A stretch of DNA of 64,000 nucleotides, taken from assembly GCA_000727475.1 (NCBI GenBank), contig KL647294.1:2040809-2104808 (forward strand). The letters run 5' to 3'. Numbering within the stretch: position 1 is the stretch's first letter; each line of letters starts with the position of its first letter. Positions 1 through 11,605 of the stretch are shown here, piece by piece. The DNA comes from Sarcocystis neurona (Eukaryota; Apicomplexa; Conoidasida; Eucoccidiorida; Sarcocystidae). Below the pieces are notes generated by a model. That model saw only the letters and a program-made list of their open reading frames with translations, was not told where the DNA came from and did no database searches. The position numbers and the translations under genes were made by a program.

Positions 1-600
1 ATTTTACGAACGAGTTTTCTACTTACGCAGTCAGAAAGAACACCTATAAATGCACCTATGCGTATACCGTGTATGGAAGTGTCCTGTTTTCTTCGGTTGA
101 TGCTATTTTGCGGCGAAGATGACTGAAGACCAGCTGAGGAAGAAAAGGTGGAATTTGCGTGCCGCAAAAAAGCAGCGAACAGCGCGTGCAATTATGCAAC
201 ACTGTTTTTGCTGTGAAGGCAAGCAATACGTCTAGCTTCTTCAACAAGCGACAAGTGCGCCTCGACCGTGGCGTCACGACTGAGACTTAATTGCGTATCT
301 TCGTCGTCGGCCTGCAGGCGTCGACTTGGTACGGCTGCCTGCCAGCGCTACACACGTTCCTGTTTGACCTCAATATATTTGTACATACATATTACATATG
401 GATATACACATGTGTAATAACACGTATACAAGTGTGTACACAAAGAAGTCCGTTTGACGCTGTATGTGTGCATATATATATATATATGTATACCTGTGCA
501 TGTGTACGCACGCACATCTGCCGTCCACACGTCTCTCTGAAGCGCACGGCTGCACTGCCACGCACAGATAATTTGACTTGCAGCTGCAGCGGCGAGATGA
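1..600. other. Region downstream of ERCC1, no gene seen
   Basis: Only short ORFs without family resemblance, plus a small TA/TG microsatellite near 470-490. Any 3' UTR of ERCC1 would lie here. Confidence 0.5.
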
Positions 601-785
601 TTAGCAGGGTGCGAAGAAGGGGTCATGAAACACTTTGGTCATTCTTTTGACTTTTTTCACTCCGATGCCCTGGCATTTCTCTAGCCTTTCCTTCGAAGCT
701 GTAAGAAGATTTTTCATCGTGCCAAACTCCCGTGCCAACGTCAAAGCGTCCGTCTTGGTTACCGCGGAAACGGTTGAAAGCACCT
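601..785 (-). CDS. ERCC1: ERCC1 exon 4: helix-hairpin-helix domain and stop
   Basis: Acceptor GCGCAG, then EVLSTVSAVTKTDALTLARE, the two hairpins and FHDPFFAPC, followed by TAA at 603-601. It is free of the triplet insertions that fill exon 1, as expected for a tightly packed XPF-binding domain. Confidence 0.93.
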
Positions 786-3700
786 CTGCGCATGCAGCGG
801 AGCAGCACAACATGCAAATTCCGCAGTCATTCACCTTCCTGTGTCCGCCACTTTACACCGACTTCCGCTTGTGCCCTCGCGACACACTACGTTTTATACA
901 TACACCAGACTGACACATCGCAGTCAAACGCATAACCGCCCAGAGAGAAACACGCAAGCCACCGCAGGGAGACTTTGTTTGTTGCTCCCATGTGTGTGCG
1001 ACGTGCTGCTTCGGCTTGTGAGCCTGGGCCGGGCAGCAACTGCGCTGCTGCTGTTGCTGCTGCGTGTGTCCTTGAAGCACGCGGTGTCGACGCGACAGCT
1101 GGAAAAGCGCGATCGCGCTGTTTCTACGGTTAGTGCCGCTCAGCGTGCCACCGGCAGCTTGTCACAAGGTGCTACTTCTGCTGTTCGTGACGTAGCGACG
1201 AGCGTACCGACCCTGCTAGTGCGGCCGACGAGCCTGGTGCTCGTGCCGCTCTGCTCGTGTTGTCGTGCAACTACGCTGGTGCGGCTGCTTCGCGTTCTTT
1301 TTTTCCGTGCCGGTTTGGTGTCTACCTGTGGAGCCGCTGCTGCTTCCTCCTGTCTGCACACTGAGATGCAAGTGTACGTACAGACTCGCCAGCGAAAGCA
1401 ACTGCCCCGACCATGCAAAATACACAGCAGGATAGAAAACGTCCTACAGTGACAAAGTGAAGTTCCAACGATGAAAGAAGGAAGAAAAGGTCTTATGTTG
1501 ATATTGCGTCTCCTCACACACTCACGGGAAGATTTTTGCTATCGCTGCTGCGTGTGTGTGTGTGTGTGTCCTGCACTGCACACGCCTCAAGCAAGAAAAA
1601 ATCGACGCGGAAACACCCCCTTCTCGCGTGCGGCGAGGGAGAAGACGCCGGAGGAGGAGAAGCAGCTTCGAACACACGTGAGACGCTCAGCCAGGAAAAA
1701 CTTAGCAGCAGTACGGCGAAGACAGGCACTGCCGCTGGTTTGATCCATAAAGCCCATTCCTCAATTGCTTCTCAGAGGTGAGTATGAGCAGGCAGAGAGT
1801 CAGGGAGCAGGCAGATACAGAGAAGCCGATGAGATCCTTCCCATCTTCTGTACAACGCCGCAACTGTCGCAGAGGGCGTGCCAACGACGCGAAGAAGAAA
1901 AAAAAGAGGGGAAGTGAGTTGAAGGACAAAGAAGAAGATCGTGATTGGCAACAGTGCACACGGGGAACAAGGTAACATGAAGGGGAAATGTAAGAAAGAG
2001 AGACGTTGTAGAAGCAGGACGAGGAGGAGGAGAACAAGAAGAGGACCGACGGGAAAAAGCGGTCGAATCATACGCAGCAGAACGCAACAGACAACGAGGG
2101 GGAACAGCGAAAAGGCGGAAGGATACACAACAGGAGTTGGCAAAGAGAACGCGGCAGGAAACAACGGAGCGAGCTTGAAGAATAAGAAGAAGAAGAAGAA
2201 GAAAAGATGAGTAGACAAGAGGGGATGGGAACAGAAAGAAAACGGAGGAAGAGAGAGAAGAAAAAAGGAAAATGCTGTAGTTGAAGCGTGCTTACCCATT
2301 ACCCTTGCGCTGTGAGAAACGTCTTGCTTTCTCGCCAGCAGCGCATCCGGCGGCTTGTTTTCGTACACTTTCAAAAGCTGCAGCAGACCAGCGCACTCCA
2401 CCAGACTGCTGCCCAGCAGCAGCGAGTAACTATTGTGAAACGCCAGCACCGTCACCTGGGCTGCGAACGCAGCGAGAAACAGCAGCAGTAAAGCAGTCGT
2501 GTGCTACACATGCAACACGGAACAGCAGCAGTACCAGCAGTAGCAGCAAAACGTGCAACGTGCAAGAAGTTTTTCTCCTGCGGAGCAGCACCAGCACCAG
2601 CAACGGCGGAGCAACGCACATTCGAGAAATACAGTCCCACCCGCAGCAGGGGCAGGAGCCGCAGCAGGAGCAGTAGATGCAGGAGCTGCAGCAGGAGGAG
2701 GAGCCGCAGCCGGAGCAGCAGGGGCAGAAGCCACAGCAGGAGCGGGTGCTACAGCTACAGCAGCGCCGGCAGCAGCAAGAGCAGGGTCCGCAGCAGCAAG
2801 TGCAGTACCAGCAGGCGCAGTCACAGCTAGCAGCACGAGCCGCGCCAGGAGCAGCAGCGGCAGCAGATTCACAGCAGCAGGAAGGGCCGCAGCAAGAGCA
2901 GCAGCAGCAGCCGCAGCCAGGAGCGCTAGGAGCCACAGCAGCAGGAGGGCCAACAGCGGCAGCAGAGTCACAGCAATAGTAAGGGCAACACCAAGAGCAG
3001 CGCCAGCAGCCAAACCTAAGAGCGCTACCAGTCACAGCAGCAGGAAGAACAGCAGCGATGGCAGATTCACAGCAGCAGGAAGGGCCGTAGCAAGAGCAGC
3101 ACCAGCCGCCACAGCCAGAAGCGCTACGAGCCACGGCAGCAGGAAGTGCAGCAGCCGCAGCAGAGTCACAGCAATAGGAGGGCAGCGGCAAGAGCGGGAG
3201 CTCCAGCTGCGGCTGCTAGTGCCCTTTGCATCTGAGCGGTAGGGACGCAACGAAACGAGAAGCGCTGGACTTCTTGCAGCCAAACTAACTCCCTGCACCA
3301 GTCTCCCCGTACACACCCACACCCACACACGGAGACGCACGCGCAGATTGGGAGACCTCTCGTAGTCGCGTAGGAGCCCGTCCTATTGCTACGTACACAC
3401 TTCTTACGTAAAGATACACATACGTGTACGTACATTCAGTTTCAGGCGTGCGACACGTCCCTGGGCTGTGGTCAGCAAGCGGGTCACCTGGCGAGACAAT
3501 ATAGCAGCAGGCGCAACGCCGTCGCACCAGCGCAGCCACGTAGAACAGTCGGTGCCCAGAAGTGTATGTGCCGAGCATTTCACAAACACGTCTCCGTCTC
3601 TACGCGTGTAGGTGAGTCACACACTTCTAGAGAATCCAGTGAAAGTGCGGACAGACCCCGCCTGCAAGAGGGACTCCACCACGCGCCTGTTGAATGTCGT

Positions 3701-6074
3701 ATACGGATGCCTGCCGCCCCGCGCACGCGCGCGCATGTGTACGCTTTGCTGCGTGTGTACACGTTTCAAAGAAAAAGAAGGGAAGGGAAATTCTGCGTGA
3801 ATAGGTCTGGAAGTGCTCCACGCACTATAGGAATAAACAAACAAGGCGTGACCACAAAACCGACTCCCTACTATCGACACGCACACGGTAACTCTCTCTC
3901 TCTCCATATACGTATGCAAATATATATATATATCCACGCGTATACACATATATACGTGTTAAAAAAGAAAGATATCAAGTGGTATGTGTGTGTCTCCCAC
4001 ACGTCATGCAAGGGGATGTACAGAGACCAGAAAAGCATGTATATATATATATATATATGTATTTGAACATATATACATATATGTGTAGATAAAGAGAAAT
4101 ATTTATGGGCGTATGTGTGCGTCTGTGTCTTGCCCCGTATATGGTGTAGGGCGACATGTAGAGAAATTGGAAGCCCCACCGAGAGAAGCATCGGGAACAT
4201 CCAGATCGAGGTGCACCAGCAGAAATCTTCGGGCGTAGCGCGCGTGCTGCAGAGACTGCATGCGGCTGTAAATATACTTCGGGTAGAGCTGGTGGTAGCG
4301 CAGCGAGAGAAATAAAACGCATGCAGACGCTCCAACCAAGAAGTCGGGAACGACGTTTTCAACAGCCATCGGAACGGCTCGCACGAACCTAAAAGAAACG
4401 TGGGGAAACAAACAAACGCACGCACATACAAAGAGGAAAAAACAAATAGGCCGGAGAAGCAGCAGCAGCAGCAGCAAAGAAGAGGGGGACGTGCCAGACA
4501 ACTGCAGCAACAGCAGCAGCAGCTGCGTCGACAGACAGGGACGTCGGCGACTGCGTGCAAAGTCCCACATGTATCCGGCGTCGATAAATGTAGAAGTGAA
4601 AAAAGTTCACCAAACAACCTCTCACATCGGCGCAGCAGCTCTGCGTGGCGACGCTCTCCTATCTCAACCCTGCGGTTGCATTAATTACATAAATCCATAG
4701 AAACTTATATACGCATGCGTATATACACGTGGTTTTAATATATATATATATAATGCGTTGCAAAGCTCTCCTGTCTCCAGTATAAGTACACGTACGTAGA
4801 AGCATATATATTCATATATATGCATATATGTATAGGTATACACGTACACATGTATACATATATATGCATATAAAGTGCGTTGTGACGCTGTCTTCTCTCC
4901 AGAATACGTGTAGACTAAGAGATATATATGTGTGTATATATATATATGAATCATTGCCGAGCGACACCTACGGACGTGTGCACATATATATGTGTTTATG
5001 TGTGTATACAGACAACATATACAGACAAATACTGTGGGGCGCGGAGCAGCTGCACTCCCTGTGCACGCGAGGCTTAATAGATGCTTCTCTGCATGCAAGC
5101 AAGTGCAGATATTTAGACAAAGAGAGATATACGCAGAGTGTGGCCGAGAATTCTCACTGCAGCAGGGGGTTACTGCGCTGCCTCTGCGAGACAACAATTG
5201 TCGAAGAAGAAAGATAGTGATGGAAGCGAGAAGCATCGGTCGCCATATCTACTCCTTTTCCTCTTGCTGCTACTGCTGCTCTTCCTTCTACTCCCGCTGC
5301 TGCTGCTCTTCCTCTTCCTTCTCCTGCTGCTGCTTCTTCTCGGAACGCTGCCGCACCACCCGCAGGGCGTGCGGTTCCCAATAAATCTGCTGCTGGGGCA
5401 CTTGTTGCTGGGGCACTTGTTGCTGGCGCACTTGCTGCTGGCGCACTTGTTGCTGGCGCTGTTGCTGCTGCTTCTGCTGGCGTTGTTGCTGCTGTTACTG
5501 CAGCTGGGGCAGTTGCTGGAGCCAGTCGCGCTGCTGCGGCACCACCTCGGGCTGCTGCTTCGCCTCCTCCAGAAGCAGCTGCACCTGCTGCTGCTCCTGC
5601 TGCTTCTCCTGACACTGCTGCTGCATCAGTGAAAACTCCCGATGTAGCTAACCCCGCCGGTCTTGCTGCAGCCGGTCCCGCTGCAGGGTTCTCTGTTCTT
5701 CTCGTATCTCCTGCTGCCGCTGCAGGTGGATGCAGCCTTGGTGTTGCTGCTGCTGCAGATGCAGGACATTCTGCTGCTGCTGTCATCGCACGCACTTCTT
5801 CATCACGGTGTCTGACGTGCTGCTGCACCTGCAAGGGTACTCCTCTCCTTTCGAAGACCCGTCCTTGCTGCTGCTGCTGCGGTTGTTGCGGGTGATACTG
5901 CTGCTGCTTGTCAAGGATCTGCTGCGGCGGAGGGCATTGCTGCCGCTCAGTTCCTTGCAGCACCGACCGCTGCTTCTTCTCTTCGAAAACCTGCGTCGAA
6001 TGCGCTACCTGCTGCGCCGCCGCCCGTTGCTGCTGCTCCTTCCGCAGCAGCTGCTGTTCACGCGAGTTATTCAT
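601..6074 (-). CDS. ERCC1: ERCC1/RAD10-like DNA repair protein, 4 exons
   Basis: Model: complement of 601-785, 2296-2503, 4199-4388 and 5158-6074, giving 500 codons (499 aa). ERCC1 is the non-catalytic partner of XPF; the dimer cuts 5' of lesions in nucleotide excision and interstrand-crosslink repair in the nucleus. Residues 1 to about 285 are a Gln- then Ala-rich extension not seen in human ERCC1 (297 aa). The conserved central domain runs from about residue 288 (STIVVSQRQRSNPLLQ, then FVRAVP, FLSLRYHQLYPKYIYSRMQ and VLAFHNSYSLLLG). The C-terminal helix-hairpin-helix domain that binds XPF starts near residue 440 (KTDALTLAREFGTMKNLLTA, GIGVKKVKRM) and ends FHDPFFAPC. Intron phases 2, 0 and 1 are all consistent, and the ATG at 6074 is the first in its frame. 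A further upstream exon cannot be excluded. The family call is very likely; the first exon start and the 4199 donor are less certain. Confidence 0.93.
2296..2503 (-). CDS. ERCC1: ERCC1 exon 3: end of the central domain
   Basis: Acceptor GTGTAG, then LLLLFLAAFAAQVTVLAFH, LLQLLKVYENKPPDALLARK and HSARVM, aligning to the end of the ERCC1 central domain. It ends in phase 1 at a GTAAGC donor. A 5'-ward read-through would hit an in-frame TAG that is part of the acceptor itself. Confidence 0.88.
2640..3200. repeat. CAG-rich minisatellite in ERCC1 intron 2
   Basis: An imperfect CAG/GCA array with higher-order structure. The motif ATTCACAGCAGCAGGAAGGG occurs near 2867 and again near 3065, about 195 bp apart, each followed by related Arg/Ser/Ala-type triplets. 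Long ORFs are open on both strands, which is a property of stop-free CAG repeats and not evidence of coding. Confidence 0.75.
4199..4388 (-). CDS. ERCC1: ERCC1 exon 2: core of the central domain
   Basis: Acceptor CTTTTAG precedes the single base that completes the split codon. The exon encodes FVRAVPMAVENVVPDF, then FLSLRYHQLYPKYIYSRM and RRFLLVHLDLD, which match ERCC1 strand by strand. The chosen donor (GAT then GTTCCC) is weak. It was picked because it restores the usual spacing to exon 3 and keeps phase 0. Confidence 0.9.
5158..6074 (-). CDS. ERCC1: ERCC1 exon 1: low-complexity N-terminus and start of central domain
   Basis: Starts at ATG (6074-6072). The peptide is Gln-rich, then strongly Ala-rich (many GCA/GCC codons from the CAG repeat), and only its last 17 or so residues are conserved. 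It ends NPLLCA in phase 2 at a GTGAGA donor, so the split codon becomes Gln when joined to the next exon. Confidence 0.85.
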
Positions 6075-8084
6075 CTGTTGCTGCAGGCCAGTCCACGCTG
6101 TGTCAACTTAAAACAGTTATTCTAACTTCCTCTACAAAGACACGCTGTGCGCTGCTGCTGTTGCTGCCGCTGCTCCCGCTGCTGCTCCTGTCACGGCTCC
6201 CAGCGCTGCTGGTTGCGCTGCTCCTGGCGCTGCTCCTAACGCTGCTCCTGGCGCTGCTGCTCGTGCCGCTGCTGCTCCCGCCACTGCTGCTGGCGCTGCT
6301 GCTGGCGCTGCTGCTGGCGCTGCTCCCGCCACTGCTGCTGGCACTGCTGCTGGCGCAGCTGTTATCTCCCCTGCGGCTGGTGCCCCTGCTGTGGTCGTCG
6401 CTGTGCTGCAGAGGTTTGCTGCGCGCGGCTCTTCCGGCGAAAGCAGCCGCGACAGCAGCCTGTGCCGACTGAGTTGTCCGCTGCAACTGCGGCAGCAAAC
6501 AAGCGGAAGGGCGAGGATGCAGGCAGGAGGGGCATCACCCACACCTACGCAGCTTCTCTACCATGCTAACAGCGCGGAAGAAAACAAAGAGGCTGTACGT
6601 TGCACAGGGCTACATCCACATATAGGACGGCTTCACTACGCACATATATGTATATATATGTATATGTATGCACATGTATGTATGTATGTATGTATACATA
6701 ATTATGAATATGTATATATACATACGAATACACGTGTAGGTACATATATCTGTCTACACAGAGATATATACACATACCCGTACTTATGTATATACAGAGA
6801 GAGAGTGCGAGGCAAGGAGGGCGGCCTACGATAAGTTCAGGTATATTACGAGCTATTACACAGATCTATGTGCCGTAGGAATAATAAATTTTGGGCAAAT
6901 GTGTTTGCGTATATATGTAGAAATATATACTTACACTTCAGAGAGCGAGGTGTGTAAAGCTACACTTTTTACACTTTGAAGGAGGGACGCCAGCGAACGA
7001 CACAGACAAAGACGGTGGCGGTACGCGAGGATGAAAAGCAGCAACTGAGACGGATGAAGCAGAGCAGAACGACTCGTAAACTTTCTGTCTCGGAAGCGGC
7101 TGGATCCTGTTCTTTCACTTTCTTTTTCCCCTGCTGTTTTTTTCCTCTGCCGGGGCTGCAGCACTCAGGAAAAGATGGCTTTTCCCACTGGTTCGACGTC
7201 CTGCATCCGCTGCTGCTGCTGTTTCTGCCGCATTGCTAGCGTTTCACTGCGAACTAACGCGTCTCAAGAGTTAACAGGAAATACATTCGCGACGGGTCCT
7301 GGAAAACTTGCCAGCACATGCGTACGGATATCCCGAAACAAATACACTGAATTATATGCAGATAGGTGTAGACTTGCGGAGACAGTTGTTAGGTCGAGTC
7401 ATGCACGACACACACAGACGTACAGAGGTGGCACAAATGGATAAAAATGTTGTACTTGTACGTACCTGAAGCTAAACATACACTCACATACCGAGAGACA
7501 CTGCATTTATCTGCTTAGAAAAATACCCTTCTCTTTGACGGCAGCGCACCGATACGAGCCGTCGACGCACCTCTATGCCTGCATGTACGCATCTACAAAT
7601 TCGAGTTTGCACGACGTCTCTGTAGCCTGGAAAGGTGCAGCTGGAAGGACGCGCAGAAAAGTGCGTTTGTGCAGAAGATAATATAGCCTGCAAGACCTGA
7701 AGACACACCATGCCAATATCTGCTCATATACATCTGCCGGGTGTACGTACGCCGTCTTCTTTGTGTGTACGGTGCTACCGGAAAGAAATCTCGACAGACA
7801 GGCCCGTCGATACGGGGTAGAAATAGACGAATAAATGCATTTCAACGTTTGAATTGCAGAAGACATGTACGCAGATAAGCCACAACTGGATCTGAAACGG
7901 GAGAATCGTTTTCTTGGTTTGCTCGTCGTGCATGCAGAGCGACGGAAGAAGAAACTCGGTAAATCGACATCGCCTCGTCCTAGCGCGCGTCCTTGCCCAC
8001 CTCCAGTGTGTCTCATATTTTCTACTTTCACACTAATAGCCGTGGCGGAGTGGATCTTCAGTTCTCCAAGTGGTAACCCCATCC

Positions 8085-8640
8085 TGCCGCAGATCGACAA
8101 AATAGTTCTCTGTCACTTGTAACGTGTACTGTAGCGTTACGGGAACTTCTCCAAGACTAGGGTAGTCATCTTGCCGAATAGTGCTTCAGTGAATCTTCAT
8201 TTCTCCATTTGGACCCTGTTTCTGACAGCGTTTCGCCGCAGATCTACTCAGTCCGACAGTATAGTTGTCTCTCGCACGCTGCGTGTATCGGGGCCTCACC
8301 AGAGCTTCCTATTTCTACGTCTAGAATAATTATTTTTGCGGAATAGTTCCTCAACTCTCTAATTGGAATTTGTTCTTGAGGGCTTTCCGCCGCAAATCTA
8401 CTCCGTCGGATAGTGTAGTTATTTCTTCCGTGCCACATCTAGTGTAGCGGTACCAGAACAACTCCGTAGTTCCACGTTAAGGATAATAGTCTTGGCATTT
8501 TGCTGCAACTCTACTCAGTCCGACAGTATAGTTATCTTTCCAGTGCTACGTGTGGTGTGGCATAACCAGAACTGCTTCATTACGTCATGACTCGAAGCTG
8601 TGGCTGACAGCGTCCTGAGGCAAATTTTTTCACTCCGACA
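8085..8640. repeat. Degenerate tandem repeat, unit about 115-155 bp
   Basis: The core CTACTCAGTCCGACAGTATAG recurs in diverged form near 8092, 8238, 8398, 8511 and 8628. Each copy is followed by a TCTCNCNCGC-like stretch, 'ACCAGAAC' and a CTNCATTTCTACGT-like stretch. Copies are well below identity, so this is an old array. I recognise no transposon terminus or coding content in it. Confidence 0.6.
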
Positions 8641-9352
8641 GTTAACACTTTACATGTCTACCGTGTGATGCAGCGCTTGCAAGTTTCTCGCGCTGATATG
8701 TAGTTGGAATGTCCGTGTTCCCAGAACAGCACGTTTCACTGCACCAGACTCACTCACGTACACTAGCGCGCATCGGGAAGCATGTATATGCTTAATTTCC
8801 CACACAGAGAATATCTACAAGCATTTATGAGAAATTTCCAAGTACCTAAAGAGCTTCTACTTACGCATACGTATATATTCGTACAACATACGTGTAAACC
8901 CGTGTACATAACGGGATAAGCATACACACGTGTATATATTTATGTATGTGTGTTTACAACCGAGTGTGAACTGCAGACCTCTCTTTGTAAGTTTGCAGAT
9001 GCTTATTTACACCTTGTCTTCAGGCCTGTCTATGGGCTCTGGTGTAGGAGAGCTGCAGGTGTTGCTTTAAAGCATGCGTCTGCGAAAAATTCGAGAACAC
9101 GAATTTCACGTAATCAGGGAAAGTAAAGAGGATGATTATCGTGAAGAGAGTCTGCAACAAAATGCATATAGGAGTTTGTTGGTCTGGAGAATACACATGT
9201 ACACAAATCATATTTACATGCGGATACATCTATACAGAGTCAGGGGCTACCCTTAGAGGTCTAGAGATACATATGTATGTGGACACAGACGCACGTCCTA
9301 CTTCCACAGAAATATATAGATGCATTCAAATGATGATTGTCGACCTGCTTTG

Positions 9353-9811
9353 CTAGGCGAGAAAAAATAATTCTCCACAACGAAAGCCCCCAGACTCCAT
9401 GTTCCTTCGGCGTCCTACGGGGCATTGATTCGTGTGTGTGTGTTGGGACTTGCAGGTCAGAGACACGACGATATTATGTACAGAACGCAACACTTGTTTT
9501 CGATAAATAATTCCACTCTCTCCACAACAACGCAGAGCAATATGAGGTATCGACTGCGGTAGTCGAATTACTTCTAGACAAAAGCGAAGGGTGTCTTGAT
9601 TCCGGGTAATGGAAACAGGGAAGACCGGGACACCAATGACGCCTTCTCGATACTTTTGCCCTCCCATATTTATTGACATAGTGTCGCCGAAGACGTCTCC
9701 GGCTACGAATCGACAGAGATGAGGACGACCGATCGGCACTTTTTGTAGAAGTTTCCTTTCATCGGAGTACAAAGTCTTCTGCGCTACGCCAGCGGGAGTG
9801 ACGGAACACAC
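9353..9811 (-). CDS. Anonymous ORF, possible exon
   Basis: About 150 open codons in DNA without triplet bias, from a GTG at 9811 with no early ATG, so if real it would be an internal or terminal exon. A possible acceptor GTAGCGCAG sits just before KTLYSDERKLL. The peptide has mixed composition (GRPHLCRFVAGDVFGDTMSI, then IGVPVFPVSITRNQD) with no family I recognise. It could be chance. Confidence 0.25.
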   Translation of the reverse strand: MCSVTPAGVAQKTLYSDERKLLQKVPIGRPHLCRFVAGDVFGDTMSINMGGQKYREGVIGVPVFPVSITRNQDTLRFCLEVIRLPQSIPHIALRCCGESGIIYRKQVLRSVHNIVVSLTCKSQHTHTNQCPVGRRRNMESGGFRCGELFFLA

Positions 9812-10917
9812 TGTAGCCCTCTTTACAAACGGTGGAGCAACGCGGCATGCCAGAAATGAATTTTAGTGCTGCGTGCTCGCTGATCCCCTCCCTCTCTTCC
9901 TGTTTGTCTATACGTATAAGTTTATGTATACTCATATATACATATGTATTTAGATATTTACATATATATATATATATACATATATGTATATATATTTGAA
10001 GAATTGCAATGAACTTTTTTCACGGTGATACATCTACAGTTGAGATTATGTACATATTAGTGAAAGTCTGCATATGGAAAGGAGTGTATACGCCACTAAT
10101 TTTTGTGCACTAGTTTGCCTTTAAGTGTGTTAATTCATTAAAGGCAGTGAGCGCTCGTTAGTCGCGCCTGGTCGTTGCAAAGTGAAGAGCCACTCCCAGT
10201 GCGTCCCATCATACACGTGTATCCTTGTACAGAGAAACGTATGTCAAAAGAGAAATTCAACTGTACGTGAACAGAGATGTGTATGTGCGTACATTTTGAG
10301 GGACCGTTTACAACGGATGTATACATGCAGATACGTAGACAGATGCAGAGAGAGATATACAGACAGACAGTTACACCGGTAATAATGGGTAGAGAGATAC
10401 AAGACCACGCGTCTGCATGCACCAAGACGTACTTAGAAGAGTACAGTTCAATTCTACTAAACGCTCATATAGCGACGCATATTTGCATACACAGGAGACG
10501 CCTACTCAAGAGCAGGTGTATTGTAGGGTAGCCTGTGAATGCAGAAGGGCGTCAGTACATCCACATGTATGTGTGTGGTTGTTTATTCGTGTAAACATTG
10601 ACAACGGACAGAGTTGTCCTCTGTACGTTACGCAACAGGATGCAGCACTCATTCAGGTGTCGAATATGCAACGAAGCACGCGTCCCCCTCTGCAGCCAAG
10701 GTCTGTTGTAGTGTTCCTCAGCGTGCGATGTTCATCCCACTTTGTGCGCTACACACTCTCGTCTGCCTTCCTGTACGCCTACCATGTAGGTTTAGGTATG
10801 CATACATGTATTTACGTCATTGTGCAGATGTACACACGTATATGTCAAGCATCACTAACTGTCCCTCTCCCCCCCTACGAACACGAATGTATATAGGCCT
10901 ATACACGTGCCTACACG

Positions 10918-10953
<36 letters not shown>

Positions 10954-10980
10954 TATATGTATATATATATATATATGTAA
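10918..10980. repeat. (CA)n-(TA)n compound microsatellite
   Basis: About 15 CA units followed by a TA block, in intergenic DNA. Confidence 0.9.
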
Positions 10981-11266
10981 GAAAGCATTAGGCTGTTTCT
11001 GCGTCTGTGAATGTATGCGTGTGCGTCTCAGCATCTAGACATAAGCACACTGACGTGCACACACGTATACAAGTGCATGAAGAAAACACCAACCGTTCAG
11101 ATACGCACTCGCGTGTCGTGAGGGTCGAGCTATACAAGTGTGTTGCATTTGCGTCTCTCCGTATAAAGCCGCCCACTACAGCGTACGAGTCGGCATCCTG
11201 CTCCTTGCGCAAGAAAGACATCGTCGTGTGAAGCCCGTAGGTGCCTGCCTTATGTCTCTAATTTAG

Positions 11267-11605
11267 ATGGGAGGAATATCAAGTTTTCGAAGGACAGGGA
11301 GCAAAGCTTTTTTAGCATTTGGTGCCGGTCCTTCGTATTCAACGCTCCACTTCGTCAAATGCACGCGTCGAGAAGACGCCTTTGGTGTTCTGCGTTCGCT
11401 GAAGCGAGCATCGAAGGCTTCTTCCGCTTGGTGCGCTTTAAAAATTCGCCTTTGCCCGTTGAAAATACGCGACTGTGCGGAGAACAAACGCTTCTGCGCA
11501 GTAAACACGCGATTTTCCCACAAAAGCTGCACAACTGTATGTCTGCACACGAAGAGGAGTGCTGCACGCATCGGGAGAAACAGGACCTCGCGTACACTGT
11601 TGTAA
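11267..11605 (+). CDS. Anonymous small ORF (112 aa)
   Basis: ATG at 11267 to TAA, basic (many Arg/Lys/Ser), beginning MGGISSFRRTGSKAFLAFGA. The opposite strand is open over the same stretch (11263-11571), and another plus frame is open to 11865, so the coding strand is undecided. No family resemblance. It could be an exon of the 12.8 kb ORF, or non-coding. Confidence 0.2.
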   Translation: MGGISSFRRTGSKAFLAFGAGPSYSTLHFVKCTRREDAFGVLRSLKRASKASSAWCALKIRLCPLKIRDCAENKRFCAVNTRFSHKSCTTVCLHTKRSAARIGRNRTSRTLL

